Shown here one piece after another: positions 7,797 through 16,451 of a stretch of DNA of 64,000 bases; the stretch's first letter is position 1, and each line of letters begins with the position of its first letter. The stretch lies in assembly GCA_902764915.1 (NCBI GenBank), contig CACWXY010000001.1, positions 1 through 64,000 on the forward strand. Reading direction: 5' to 3'. The notes below the pieces were generated by a model. The model did no database searches and was not told the origin of the DNA. It was given only the letters and a program-made list of their open reading frames with translations. The DNA is from an uncultured Eubacteriales bacterium. GTDB taxonomy: Bacteria > Bacillota > Clostridia > Christensenellales > Aristaeellaceae. The translations under genes and the position numbers were made by a program.

Positions 7797-10202
7797 TTAC
7801 ATAACGGGAATCGTAAACACTACCTGGGGAATGTCATCTGCCTGTACCGCAACCAACAGAGTGCCCTTTTCCCGTCCCGAACGGATGATGGCAAAGAGCA
7901 TGCCCTTTTCCGTACGACGCACTGGACATCCATATAATGTATGGTCACTCATACAGCCATTGTCCATTCCCAGAAGTGTTCCGCCTTGCACGCTCAGGTG
8001 CACATTGCGATCTGCATCCGGAACCAGCTGTCCTTCTGCATCCAGCAGCTGTATTTCCAATTGCACCACGCTGCGCCCATCCGCAGGCACCGATGCGCGG
8101 TCTGCCACAACACTGAGTCTGTCCGGTGCGCCTGTTTTTCGAATCACCCTGCGTGTGATTTCTCTGCCTTCCAGATCACGCCCAATTGCCACGATCTCTT
8201 TCGCACCTGCTCTGACATCCCAGGCCAGGTGCAGGTCATTGGTTGTCACCGGCGCAAGAGGATGCTCGAAATGCGCCCACTCCTCTGACATGCCCTGGTT
8301 GGGAAACTCGTAAGCCTTTACACCATAACTGATCCCGTCGACAATCAGTTCCACTGAAGGACAGTTGGTATAGGCCACCACCGGATAGATTGTTCCTGCA
8401 GAAAGCGGCAGGTTCAGATGCGGAAATACATGAAGTACCGGGATATCCTTTCTCCAGATCGACTGATAGAAAAAGTACCCGTCCTTTAGATAGCCGCATG
8501 TGTCCATAACGCCTGCACTGGAACCCCTGTCAGGCCAGAAGCATTCTCCGAGATAGTCAATCCCTGTCCACATAAAGCTTCCCATGACATAAGGCCGCGT
8601 GCGAATGAACTTCCACAGTTTTTCCGCTTTCAGGGACCGGGCATGGTACGGCGACCGTCCCCAGACACTGTCCGGAATATCCAGGCGGTAGTCTCCTCTC
8701 CTACCGTTGACAGCTACATCCTCTGTTCCCAGAAGCAGCCAGTGCGGATGTTCCCTCTTTTCTTCCTCATAGAAGGTTTCCGTGCGTTCCCTCCATCGAT
8801 CCGTATAGTTGACACCCACGATGTCAATCTGTTCCAGAAATCGCACATCCGCAGATACCGGTTCAGCCTTTACCATATCGCAGGCCTGTGTAAGAGGTCG
8901 TGTGCTGTCCAGGCTGTGACACAGGCCAGCCAGCATTCTTGCATATTTCCATCCGCCATCCACAACCTGTTCTCTGACCTCGTTGCCAATAGACCACATA
9001 ATCACAGAGGGATGATTGCGGTCCCTTTCCACCATGGAGGTCATGTCTTCACGGAAACAGGTATCAAACCACTCAGAATAGCCACGGCTGGCATGAGTAT
9101 TGGATCCGAACTCCTTTCCTTTCATGGTATGCCATTCATCAAATGCTTCATCCAGAACACAGAAGCCCATGGTATCCGCCAGTGTCAGAAGCGCTGGATC
9201 CGGCGGGTTATGACTCATGCGCAGCGCATTGCAGCCCATCTCCTTTAGCCTCTGCAGGCGCCGCGCCCAGACTTCCCTCGGCACAGCCGCTCCAACGCAA
9301 CCGCCGTCGTGGTGCAGACATACTCCCTGAAGAATCACTTTCCGCCCATTAAGGGAAAAGCCCTGTGTATTGTCAAAAGCAAGGCTGCGTATGCCAAAGG
9401 AAGTATGCACTTCATCCATGCGAGTGCCGCCCGCGAATACTTCTGTAACAGCTTCATAGAGATATGGCGTATCCAGATCCCATAGTTTCGGGAAAGGCAC
9501 CTCCATTGTCTGCACACAGGTCATGCTGTTCTGCGCCGGGACCACCGCTGAATGTGTTGCCACACAGTTTTTCTCCGAAGAGAGAATTCTTGCAACAACA
9601 AGGCAGTCCTCCGTCTGCCGCCCGCCCCATATATCCGTTCGTATCTCGACTGTTGCGCGCTCTTTTTCGACAACAGGTGTTGTCACCTGTACGCCAAACG
9701 TACGTACATGGATCTTCTGACGGCGCACAAGATACACGTCTCGGGTGATACCGCTTCCTGTGTACCAGCGGGATCCCGGCTGATGGCTGTTGTCCACACG
9801 GATCAGAAGCAAATTCTCGCCGTCTGTGAGAAAGGGAGTCAGGTCCACTTCAAAACTGGTATAGCCATAAATGTGCCCGCCCAGATCGTGTCCGTTCAGC
9901 CAGATATCGCAGTGCATATAAACGCCTTCCAAAAAAAGGCTGTACACTTCATTGTCCGCTCTGGCCACACGGAACTGTTTGCGATACCATCCGATCCCGC
10001 ATCGAGCATATCCGCCTGAACCACAGCTTGGTGCTTCCGGATCCACAGGATAATCGAGGCTCCAGTCATGAGGGAGCTGTACCGAACGGAAAGCCGTATC
10101 TTCCTGTGGAAATGCCTGGGTATCCGTCAGCGCAAATTCCCATTCAAAGCCAAAAAAGACATTTTCGCGCACACCGTGCCTTTGCTGAAAGAAAATCTCC
10201 AT
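7797..10202 (-). CDS. Glycoside hydrolase family 2 (beta-galactosidase/glucuronidase-like)
   Basis: A start at 10202 (ATGGAGATT preceded by AAGGGAG at 6 nt) gives 801 aa; a longer reading would run into the esterase gene upstream. The domain order is the GH2 sugar-binding jelly-roll, an immunoglobulin-like domain, the TIM barrel, and a C-terminal Ig-like region. Catalytic residues are Glu408 in SIGNEVRE (acid/base) and Glu494 in GTED (nucleophile). There is no signal peptide, so it acts in the cytoplasm on imported glycosides. The lack of lacZ-type size (about 1000 aa) places it with the shorter GH2 enzymes of gut Firmicutes and Bacteroidetes. It lies between an esterase (28 nt) and a MATE transporter (8 nt). 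Confidence 0.9.
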   Translation of the reverse strand: MEIFFQQRHGVRENVFFGFEWEFALTDTQAFPQEDTAFRSVQLPHDWSLDYPVDPEAPSCGSGGYARCGIGWYRKQFRVARADNEVYSLFLEGVYMHCDIWLNGHDLGGHIYGYTSFEVDLTPFLTDGENLLLIRVDNSHQPGSRWYTGSGITRDVYLVRRQKIHVRTFGVQVTTPVVEKERATVEIRTDIWGGRQTEDCLVVARILSSEKNCVATHSAVVPAQNSMTCVQTMEVPFPKLWDLDTPYLYEAVTEVFAGGTRMDEVHTSFGIRSLAFDNTQGFSLNGRKVILQGVCLHHDGGCVGAAVPREVWARRLQRLKEMGCNALRMSHNPPDPALLTLADTMGFCVLDEAFDEWHTMKGKEFGSNTHASRGYSEWFDTCFREDMTSMVERDRNHPSVIMWSIGNEVREQVVDGGWKYARMLAGLCHSLDSTRPLTQACDMVKAEPVSADVRFLEQIDIVGVNYTDRWRERTETFYEEEKREHPHWLLLGTEDVAVNGRRGDYRLDIPDSVWGRSPYHARSLKAEKLWKFIRTRPYVMGSFMWTGIDYLGECFWPDRGSSAGVMDTCGYLKDGYFFYQSIWRKDIPVLHVFPHLNLPLSAGTIYPVVAYTNCPSVELIVDGISYGVKAYEFPNQGMSEEWAHFEHPLAPVTTNDLHLAWDVRAGAKEIVAIGRDLEGREITRRVIRKTGAPDRLSVVADRASVPADGRSVVQLEIQLLDAEGQLVPDADRNVHLSVQGGTLLGMDNGCMSDHTLYGCPVRRTEKGMLFAIIRSGREKGTLLVAVQADDIPQVVFTIPVM

Positions 10203-10230
10203 AAAACGCTCCCTTTTCATTGTCATCAGC

Positions 10231-10872
10231 TCATGATGCGCCATACGCTGCCCTGCGCAGTACCCAGGCAAAGCCATGGGCTGTCCGCTTATCGGCATCC
10301 CTGAAATGATTGCCCTGATTCCATACAAGCTCTGTCGGGATACTCTGTGCATCCAGTATATCGCGACAGGTACGTATGCAGTTTCCTACCATAGACATGA
10401 CCGGGTTCCGGGTTTTCTCTTCCCTGTCTCCCAGACTCAGATAGACAGCCTTTCCCAGCATGGGATGTGCCTTCAGATAGTCCACAAAGCCTGGAAACCA
10501 TACTGAAGGCGAGGCGGCTGCAATCCCTTGAAATCGGTCTGTCACACATCCAGCCCATAGCGCAAAGAGTCCGGACAGTGAGTAACCGCCCAGGAAATAG
10601 GTTTTTTCGCAATCCCCGCATGTATCCAGCATCGCTTTCAGTGTATCCTGTGCACCATTTCCAAAGCCAGCATTCCCAAACACAGCCGGTGCTTCCCAGG
10701 GAGAAAGATCTCTGTTCCAGTCCTCCACCAAAAAGGCGCGCATCATAAACGGCACATCAGTCTGTTCCCGGATACTGGCACACTCCTGCTCCAGCAGAGA
10801 ATAGTCATGTTCATCCACGGCCTGTATAAGAACATTTCCGGCTGATGCTGCCCCTATTTCATAGATTTTCAT
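10231..10872 (-). CDS. Alpha/beta-hydrolase, putative esterase
   Basis: The 213-aa protein has the nucleophile elbow GGYSLSGLFALW, where the serine lies in GxSxSG as in Fes/IroE-like and esterase-D-like hydrolases. A conserved C-terminal His is in WNQGNHFRDAD. No signal peptide is present. The start codon overlaps the stop of the upstream kinase gene by 4 nt (ATGA), so translation is coupled. In a glycoside-degrading operon it could remove acetyl or other acyl groups from sugars, but the sequence does not fix the substrate. Confidence 0.7.
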   Translation of the reverse strand: MKIYEIGAASAGNVLIQAVDEHDYSLLEQECASIREQTDVPFMMRAFLVEDWNRDLSPWEAPAVFGNAGFGNGAQDTLKAMLDTCGDCEKTYFLGGYSLSGLFALWAGCVTDRFQGIAAASPSVWFPGFVDYLKAHPMLGKAVYLSLGDREEKTRNPVMSMVGNCIRTCRDILDAQSIPTELVWNQGNHFRDADKRTAHGFAWVLRRAAYGAS

Positions 10873-11435
10873 ATGGTCTTCCCCTCACAATCCTGTTCCT
10901 GCGGAAAATCCATTCTTTCCCCTTTCCTTGTGATCCTCTGTTCATGCTGTCCTGTGACTTCCACCCACACGTCCATAGCATCTCGAGTCGGCTCTTCAAA
11001 AAGTGCGCGCATCTTCCGGAGAAGTCCATCATCCACATAAAAGTCCGACCCGCCCTCACCTCGTTGAACACGAGCATTTCTCTGCCGTATATTTTCCTGC
11101 CACAATGCATCGTCTGTATCCAGATAATGCCACACGAACGGAACACCATTGGATCGGAAAAAAGAGGTGATCTCCTTTCGATCCTCCTCAGACCAGAATC
11201 CCCAGTCCAGAATTACACTGGCTCCGGCTTTTACAATCTCCACCGCTTTTTTTCGCAGGTATCGGTTGACACGCTGTGCCAGTGCCACATAGCCTTCGCC
11301 CTGCGCATTATCCGTCAGGTCCCAGGTGACTTCATCCGTTGAAAGTATCACCGATGGTATTTTCTTCTGAAGCTGTCTGGCATACCAGGATTTCCCACTG
11401 CAGATCCTGCCACAGATCAGAATCACCTCCGCCAT
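10869..11435 (-). CDS. P-loop NTPase, zeta-toxin/APH-like small-molecule kinase
   Basis: The protein has 188 aa from ATG 11435, preceded by AAAAGGAGGCGGAAC. Walker A is GRICSGKS at residues 9-16, and STDEVTWDL resembles the acidic site that orients a substrate hydroxyl. A helical lid region (LRKKAVEIVKAGASVILD) and WHYLDTDDALWQENI follow, as in AAA_33-type kinases of small molecules. It probably phosphorylates a nucleoside, sugar or cofactor. It is a middle gene of the nitrilase / kinase / esterase / GH2 / MATE operon, with coupled translation to the esterase. Confidence 0.7.
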   Translation of the reverse strand: MAEVILICGRICSGKSWYARQLQKKIPSVILSTDEVTWDLTDNAQGEGYVALAQRVNRYLRKKAVEIVKAGASVILDWGFWSEEDRKEITSFFRSNGVPFVWHYLDTDDALWQENIRQRNARVQRGEGGSDFYVDDGLLRKMRALFEEPTRDAMDVWVEVTGQHEQRITRKGERMDFPQEQDCEGKTI

Positions 11436-11512
11436 GTTCCGCCTCCTTTTTTTTGCTCTTTCTCTTCCGCCTCTGCCAAAAGCAGACGTTGAGAACAAAT
11501 GGTCATAGACCT

Positions 11513-12349
11513 TCAATGCATACTCAGCAGACCGTATACATCGGGATGTCGATACTTACATCCCATAACTTCCGCGGACCTGTACATCCGCAGCTGGTCC
11601 ATATCAAGATCCACACAGTAGATTCCCTCTTCTTCAGGTGCTTCCAATATACACATATCCCGCACGCCTGGTGCATCCCGCAGCCAGGCCACACCGTCAA
11701 AAACCGTGGAATGTCCGTTGCAATCCGGCTGTCCAAGAGGATAATTGCATGTCGCAACAGCCAGCATATTCTCATAGGCTCTTGTGCGAAGCGCGGAAAG
11801 ACGGTTTATCTCCATCGGGCAGGCATTCGGTGCAAGAATCAGCTCCGCACCTTTCAGCATCAGGATCCGCGCGCTCTCAGGAAATTCCCTGTCAAAGCAG
11901 ATCATGCATCCTGCCTGTACTGTTCCCTCTTCCAGAGCAAGCGTACACACCGGAAACTCCTCGCCGGCTGTCAGAACGCTTTCCGCATCAAAATCACAGG
12001 TATGTACCTTGGCATATCGCAGACATTCTCTGCCTTTTCTGTCAAACAGTGTGATCGCATTCCGCACCTTTGTACCCAATTTTTCAAGGTAGGTAATCCC
12101 GATGGCCATGTTCAGCTCTCCAGCCAGCACACCAAAATCCTGTACCCATGGATCATCTGCATAAACAGCCCATTTTGCCAGTCCTTCCCGGTCTCCGGGG
12201 ATCCAATACCCTGTATTCCACATCTCCGGAAACAGAGCGATATCAGCGCCGGCAGCCCTTGCCTGACGGCATGCCTCTGCGCCCTTCACTTTCTGATGTT
12301 CCGGACTGTCTTCTGCCAGCAGCTGCAGCAGTGCTATCCTCACATGCAT
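11513..12349 (-). CDS. Carbon-nitrogen hydrolase (nitrilase superfamily amidase)
   Basis: The protein has 278 aa from ATG 12349 (GGAAAGGAAAAATC upstream); the longer upstream reading has no ribosome binding site. The catalytic triad is complete: Glu42 in LFPEMWNTGY, Lys114 in YAKVHTCDF, and Cys151 in CMICFDREFPE. The family hydrolyses amides, N-carbamoyl compounds or nitriles in the cytoplasm; the GY after the first Glu resembles amidase and N-carbamoylputrescine amidase-like members. It is the first gene of the minus-strand operon, divergent from the lipase gene. The substrate is unknown. Confidence 0.85.
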   Translation of the reverse strand: MHVRIALLQLLAEDSPEHQKVKGAEACRQARAAGADIALFPEMWNTGYWIPGDREGLAKWAVYADDPWVQDFGVLAGELNMAIGITYLEKLGTKVRNAITLFDRKGRECLRYAKVHTCDFDAESVLTAGEEFPVCTLALEEGTVQAGCMICFDREFPESARILMLKGAELILAPNACPMEINRLSALRTRAYENMLAVATCNYPLGQPDCNGHSTVFDGVAWLRDAPGVRDMCILEAPEEEGIYCVDLDMDQLRMYRSAEVMGCKYRHPDVYGLLSMH

Positions 12350-12492
12350 GATTTTTCCTTTCCGTGTGCATAGTCTCATTCTTCGTCTACGCCTCACTTC
12401 AGTATAGCGAATTTCCAGGCAAAAGGAAACCGCGTCCACGCAGGGGAATGCACGCCGGCCTCCGGTCATTATCATCCGCTGTCTTCCGTTCA

Positions 12493-12521
12493 TTGAATGC
12501 AGTTCCTAATCGTGCTACTAT
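12493..12521 (+). promoter_or_regulatory. Promoter of the lipase/nitroreductase unit
   Basis: TTGAAT (12493-12498) and TACTAT (12516-12521) are separated by 17 nt, a good sigma-A match, about 50 nt upstream of the lipase start. Confidence 0.55.
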
Positions 12522-12573
12522 CATAATGACAGTCAGAATTCAAGGAGCAGTGAAAGGCAGAAGGAGGCATGGC

Positions 12574-13650
12574 ATGGATCATATCAGCTTCATATTTGTT
12601 CATGGACTGTCCGGCTGGGGAAGTTATGACAAAGCCTACGCAAAACTCCCTTACTGGGGTATGCGTGGCGGAGACCTCATGGCTTTTCTGCGCAGCCATG
12701 GCTTTTCTGCATATGCCGCCTCCGTATCTCCTACCGGCAGTGCATGGGACAGAGCCTGTGAACTGTATGCCCAAATCAATGGCGTGCGTGTCGACTATGG
12801 GAAACATCACAGCGAGACACTGGGACACCCACGATACGGAAGAGACTTTACCGACTGTCCGCTCCTTCCCGCACACGAAAAAAACGGGCCTTACGTGCTC
12901 CTGGGACATTCCTTTGGCGGTGCCACGGTGCGCATGCTTTCCACATTGCTTGCCATCGGAAGCAGGGAAGAGCAGGAGGCAACTCATGACGGCTCGCTCT
13001 CTCCTCTTTTCAGAGGCGGTATGTCAGACCGGGTACGGGCACTGGTGGCGCTCGCTTCCCCGCTCAACGGCACCACTGCCTATCAGCTTTCCCATGATCC
13101 AGCGTTTGACCCTTCTTCCGTGTCCGTGCCCCTGAAAAACCGTCTTCTCGCACGCCTCATGTCCCGCAGGAACCGTGGAAAAGAAAACCCGATGGACTGC
13201 GCAGCCCATGACATGCATATTGATGAAGCGAGAGCGCTAAATGCGAAAATGCCCACGCTTTCCTCCGTCTATTACTTTTCTGTTCCCTGCAGTGACACAT
13301 ATGAGGCACCCGACGGAACCTGGCGTCCCCGAAAAGATATGGAGCCGCTCTTTGTCATGCGCGCTTCACAGATCGGTGCCTACACAGGCCAGACAGCGGG
13401 CGGCATCCATCTGGATCAGTCCTGGCAGGAGAATGACGGGCTCGTCAATACCCTGTCTTCCCAGAGTCCCTATGGGGCGCCATCCTGTCCGCTGGAACCA
13501 TCTCATATTGTACCCGGCATCTGGAACGTATATCCTGTCTTTGCCGGTGACCACATGGCTCTGCAGGGTGGGCTGATGCGCCGGCACGATATCCGTGCTT
13601 TCTATCTGAACATGCTTACCATGATCTGTTCTCTTCCCCCCAAGCCATGA
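12574..13650 (+). CDS. Family I.5-like lipase (alpha/beta-hydrolase)
   Basis: ATG 12574 has AAGGAGG six nt upstream and gives 358 aa. The catalytic triad of Geobacillus/Staphylococcus-type lipases is recognisable: Ser113 in GHSFGGATVR, Asp in WQENDGLVN, and His in FAGDHMALQG. The N-terminal oxyanion region is FVHGLSGWG. An insert with HHSETLGHPRYGRDF matches the zinc-binding region of family I.5 lipases. Unlike secreted relatives it has no signal peptide, so it appears cytoplasmic or leaves by an unusual route. It is followed 16 nt later by a two-domain nitroreductase. Confidence 0.8.
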   Translation: MDHISFIFVHGLSGWGSYDKAYAKLPYWGMRGGDLMAFLRSHGFSAYAASVSPTGSAWDRACELYAQINGVRVDYGKHHSETLGHPRYGRDFTDCPLLPAHEKNGPYVLLGHSFGGATVRMLSTLLAIGSREEQEATHDGSLSPLFRGGMSDRVRALVALASPLNGTTAYQLSHDPAFDPSSVSVPLKNRLLARLMSRRNRGKENPMDCAAHDMHIDEARALNAKMPTLSSVYYFSVPCSDTYEAPDGTWRPRKDMEPLFVMRASQIGAYTGQTAGGIHLDQSWQENDGLVNTLSSQSPYGAPSCPLEPSHIVPGIWNVYPVFAGDHMALQGGLMRRHDIRAFYLNMLTMICSLPPKP

Positions 13651-13666
13651 AAGGAGGAGTGATACC

Positions 13667-15001
13667 ATGAATCCCATACTTCATTCTCTGCATGAAAGAA
13701 AGTCTGTTCGCGCTTATACGGCGGATCCCATTCCAGAGGAAGCCGTCCAGGAAATACTCTCTGCCGCTGTACAGGCGCCGACAGCCGGCAATCAGCAGCT
13801 GTATACCATTCTTCGTGTGCAGAGCCAGGACAAGAAACAGCAGCTGGCCGAATCCTGCGATCATCAGCCGTTTATCGCCCAGGCTCCGCTGGTGCTGGTC
13901 TTCTGCGCTGACTGCAGAAAATGGTATCAGGCTTTCCTCTACACCGGCTGCAACCCCCGCAGGCCAAGAGAAGGAGATCTGATGCTGGCTGTGACCGACG
14001 CCGTGATTGCAGCACAGAACGCAGTCGTCGCCGCGCAGTCCCTCGGCATCGGCTCCTGCTATATTGGAGATATCATGGAGAACGCAGAAACCCAGCGCGC
14101 CATTCTGGGGCTTCCGTGCTATGTTTTTCCCTGTGCCATGCTGGCCTTTGGATATCCGACAGACAGTCAGAAAGCCCGGAAAAAACCACCGCGTGTACCT
14201 CTGCACTACATCGTGCAGACAGATATCTATCATCCGCATACACCGGATGAGCTGCGAGGTATGCTGCAGGAAAAAGCCGGAGAAAAGCCATATGAGGAAT
14301 GGATGCATGCATTCTGCCAGAGGAAATATACATCCGATTTTTCCCGGGAGATGTCCCGATCAGTCGGTGTTTATCTGAAAGACTTTGCTGAAGACGAGAA
14401 TCACCCGCCTATGGATGCGCTGACTGCCATCCACACCAGGCGCAGTACCCGGGCCATGAAACCCGAGCTTCCGCCCCGTCGCCAGATTGAAGCCATTGTG
14501 GAAGCGGGACGGATGGCCCCCAGCGGAGGGAACAGTCAGACAACCCATTTTCTTGTGATTACCGCTCCAAAGACAATGGACGCGCTTGCTCAGGCCGCAC
14601 AGCAGGCTTTTGCACAGATGGAGCCTTCCCCTGAGATGTACCGGTCGCTGCGGCATGCTGTTCTCGCCGCAAAGAAAGGAGAATATGTGTTTCATTATCA
14701 CGCACCGGTACTGATTCTCACCGCCAATCGGCGTGGTTACGGCAACGCAATGGCAGACAGTGCCTGTGCGCTGGAAAACATGATGATCGCTGCCAATGCG
14801 CTGGGGCTTGGCAGCTGCTATATCAACCAGATCCATTGGCTGTCCGATGATCCGCTCGTACATCCCATACTTTTGCACATGGGACTTACTGCTGACGAGT
14901 ACGTTACCGGCGGGATGATTCTGGGCTATGGAATAAACGGCGAACCTGTGCGCGAGCCCCTCATGCATACGGGCAATCCTGTCACCTGGATCGAAGAATG
15001 A
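13667..15001 (+). CDS. Tandem (two-domain) nitroreductase
   Basis: The 444 aa are about twice a normal nitroreductase. Domain 1 (about 1-190) starts HERKSVRAYTADPIPEEAV and has APTAGNQQLYTI and SLGIGSCYIGD. Domain 2 (about 250-444) starts HTRRSTRAMKPELPPRRQI and has MAPSGGNSQTTHF and LGLGSCYINQI. Each has the Arg-rich FMN-phosphate start and the GxGSCY flavin segment. The family works as a dimer with FMN at the interface, so this protein may fold as an intramolecular pseudo-dimer. A roughly 60-residue linker with two Cys-free helices joins them. ATG 13667 has GAAAGGAGGAGTGATACC upstream. It reduces nitro- or enone compounds with NAD(P)H; the substrate is unknown. Confidence 0.85.
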   Translation: MNPILHSLHERKSVRAYTADPIPEEAVQEILSAAVQAPTAGNQQLYTILRVQSQDKKQQLAESCDHQPFIAQAPLVLVFCADCRKWYQAFLYTGCNPRRPREGDLMLAVTDAVIAAQNAVVAAQSLGIGSCYIGDIMENAETQRAILGLPCYVFPCAMLAFGYPTDSQKARKKPPRVPLHYIVQTDIYHPHTPDELRGMLQEKAGEKPYEEWMHAFCQRKYTSDFSREMSRSVGVYLKDFAEDENHPPMDALTAIHTRRSTRAMKPELPPRRQIEAIVEAGRMAPSGGNSQTTHFLVITAPKTMDALAQAAQQAFAQMEPSPEMYRSLRHAVLAAKKGEYVFHYHAPVLILTANRRGYGNAMADSACALENMMIAANALGLGSCYINQIHWLSDDPLVHPILLHMGLTADEYVTGGMILGYGINGEPVREPLMHTGNPVTWIEE

Positions 15002-15029
15002 ACGTATACACGTAAAGGAGGACATACCC

Positions 15030-15248
15030 ATGAACCCTATGCAGCTTTCTCTGGAGGAAGCCTTGAAACTAGACCTTTCCACCGTGCCGCAGCATGCACT
15101 CCCCGCGCTCAGTGCACGCCTGAATGCGCTGTATGAGACCCTGGACGCCGTGTCTCCCGATGAAGAGGATGAAGAAGCCTATACAGAATGGCTGGAACAG
15201 CTGGAAGCACTGGACTCACTGATGGAAGACGTGGATGAACTTCTCTGA
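15030..15248 (+). CDS. Small acidic protein, 72 aa
   Basis: ATG 15030 has AAAGGAGGACATACCC upstream, and the gene ends just before a strong terminator, so it is a real last gene of the lipase/nitroreductase unit. The product is strongly acidic and helical, with a C-terminal half rich in Glu and Asp (SPDEEDEEAYTEWLEQLEAL, DSLMEDVDELL). It resembles short coiled-coil adaptor proteins, but I recognise no named family. Confidence 0.65.
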   Translation: MNPMQLSLEEALKLDLSTVPQHALPALSARLNALYETLDAVSPDEEDEEAYTEWLEQLEALDSLMEDVDELL

Positions 15249-15259
15249 AATGTCCCTTT

Positions 15260-15487
15260 TCATATCATCCAAAAAACGGAGCCCCCGCCTGACCGCAGGG
15301 TCTCCGTTTTTATGTATTCTTGTAATCCCTCTTTCCAAGACATGCCCGGGCATTCCCCGCCCGGCAGTTCTCGCAGGTCATAGTGCCTTTCCCATGAAAG
15401 ACCATTCAGCCTGCATAGCTTGCGGAAAGCACACCGCTGCCATTCTGCACAGGCCAAAAAGGCGTAGTATATCTTACACTTTTCCAT
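15260..15487 (-). CDS. Candidate cysteine-rich small protein overlapping the PHP gene end
   Basis: The ATG at 15487 overlaps the end of the PHP gene (15474) in another frame and gives 75 aa. The sequence has spaced cysteines (EKCKIYYAFLAC, QRCAFRKLC, GGECPGM) and SWERHYDLRELPGG. The overlap suggests translational coupling, but there is no separate Shine-Dalgarno. The last codons run through the terminator stem at 15271-15312, so the call is weak. Confidence 0.25.
   Translation of the reverse strand: MEKCKIYYAFLACAEWQRCAFRKLCRLNGLSWERHYDLRELPGGECPGMSWKEGLQEYIKTETLRSGGGSVFWMI
15271..15313 (+). terminator. Terminator of the lipase/nitroreductase unit
   Basis: AAAAACGGAG pairs with CTCCGTTTTT across a GC-rich loop, and a T-run follows. 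It lies 23 nt after the acidic small ORF. Confidence 0.7.
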
Positions 15488-16274
15488 TGCGCAGGATATC
15501 CATGACATCCCGTCCGCTGTCATTTTCCTGCGCATCCAGCCATACAGCCGGCTTGTCAGGTTTCATGCTCTCATCCCACGGTGCAACCGGGTCCGGTAGA
15601 TACATGCCTATGGACTGTTTCTCCAATATAGCCTGTACATAGTCCTGTATATCAGTCAGCGGCCTATCAAAAGCCACACCGGCCAGGTTTTCCTTTCCCA
15701 TGCTTTTTACATGATGATTGTCTGAGCCGGCTGTCATAGGGAATCCCATAATCTCGCCATATCGCAGTGCCATACTGTTCCATTGCGGAACATTGGCGGC
15801 ATTGACCGCCTCTATCCCATCCACAAAGCAGGGCGAGAGGTAGATCGTATGGATATAGTCCCGTGCTCGAAAAGGGTGGGCCTGTACTACACAGCCGCCG
15901 GCAGCATGTACAATCTCATACTGCTGTTTTCTCGTCCAGTGCGGCATTTCCGGATGAGACAGCATAAATGCCTTGTCCAGCCCATAGATCAGATATTCAT
16001 CCCCGCTGATGTTTTCCTCCCATCCGAAGAATACCGGAAAACCGCGCTTGTCTCCCTCGTTCTTCGCATCCTCATACCCGCTGCAGAACTGATCAATAAA
16101 CGCATGCCACGGAAGCGTTCGATCCACGCGGCAGTTTCCGCGATAGAAATGATCCGTAATAATGATGCCACTGTATCCCATGTCCTGATACCGGGCAATA
16201 TACTCGTGTCCGGGCGTATCCGAGCAGGCGCTTCCCTGACAGGTGTGCATATGAGTCTCATAAATATACTGCAT
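15474..16274 (-). CDS. PHP-domain phosphoesterase
   Basis: The protein has 266 aa from ATG 16274 (AAGGAGGCTTTT upstream). It has the PHP metal-site motifs: ETHMHTCQGSACS at the N-terminus, ITDHFYRGN, QAHPFRARD, and GSDNHHVKS near the C-terminus. These form a trinuclear metal centre seen in histidinol-phosphatase-like and nucleoside-phosphate phosphoesterases. No HisB or DNA-polymerase domains are attached. It is divergent from the lplB-type transporter operon. The substrate is unknown. Confidence 0.8.
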   Translation of the reverse strand: MQYIYETHMHTCQGSACSDTPGHEYIARYQDMGYSGIIITDHFYRGNCRVDRTLPWHAFIDQFCSGYEDAKNEGDKRGFPVFFGWEENISGDEYLIYGLDKAFMLSHPEMPHWTRKQQYEIVHAAGGCVVQAHPFRARDYIHTIYLSPCFVDGIEAVNAANVPQWNSMALRYGEIMGFPMTAGSDNHHVKSMGKENLAGVAFDRPLTDIQDYVQAILEKQSIGMYLPDPVAPWDESMKPDKPAVWLDAQENDSGRDVMDILRNGKV

Positions 16275-16341
16275 AAAAGCCTCCTTACCGCCGGCGATTG
16301 TACCTCTTGAAAAGAGGCTTGGCAAGGAACACATTCCCTCG

Positions 16342-16371
16342 GGTAAAATAAAAACCGATTTTGGTAAAATA
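16342..16371. promoter_or_regulatory. Direct repeat GGTAAAATA spaced 21 bp, possible YesN-type operator
   Basis: Identical 9-mers lie at 16342-16350 and 16363-16371, exactly 21 bp apart, which is two helical turns. AraC-type response regulators usually bind such direct repeats. The pair lies about 30 bp upstream of a TACAAT -10 candidate (16402-16407) of the transporter operon, and a YesN-like regulator is encoded 5 kb downstream. Confidence 0.4.
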
Positions 16372-16451
16372 GATCATCTGTTTTATCTGGCATATTTTGA
16401 ATACAATATGTACATGCTAATATCAGAATCTCATCGGAAAGGAGGTCTACT

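Noticed and set aside
8643-9248. 201-codon plus-strand frame inside the GH2 gene
   Set aside because: It is a shadow of the GH2 coding strand without signals of its own.
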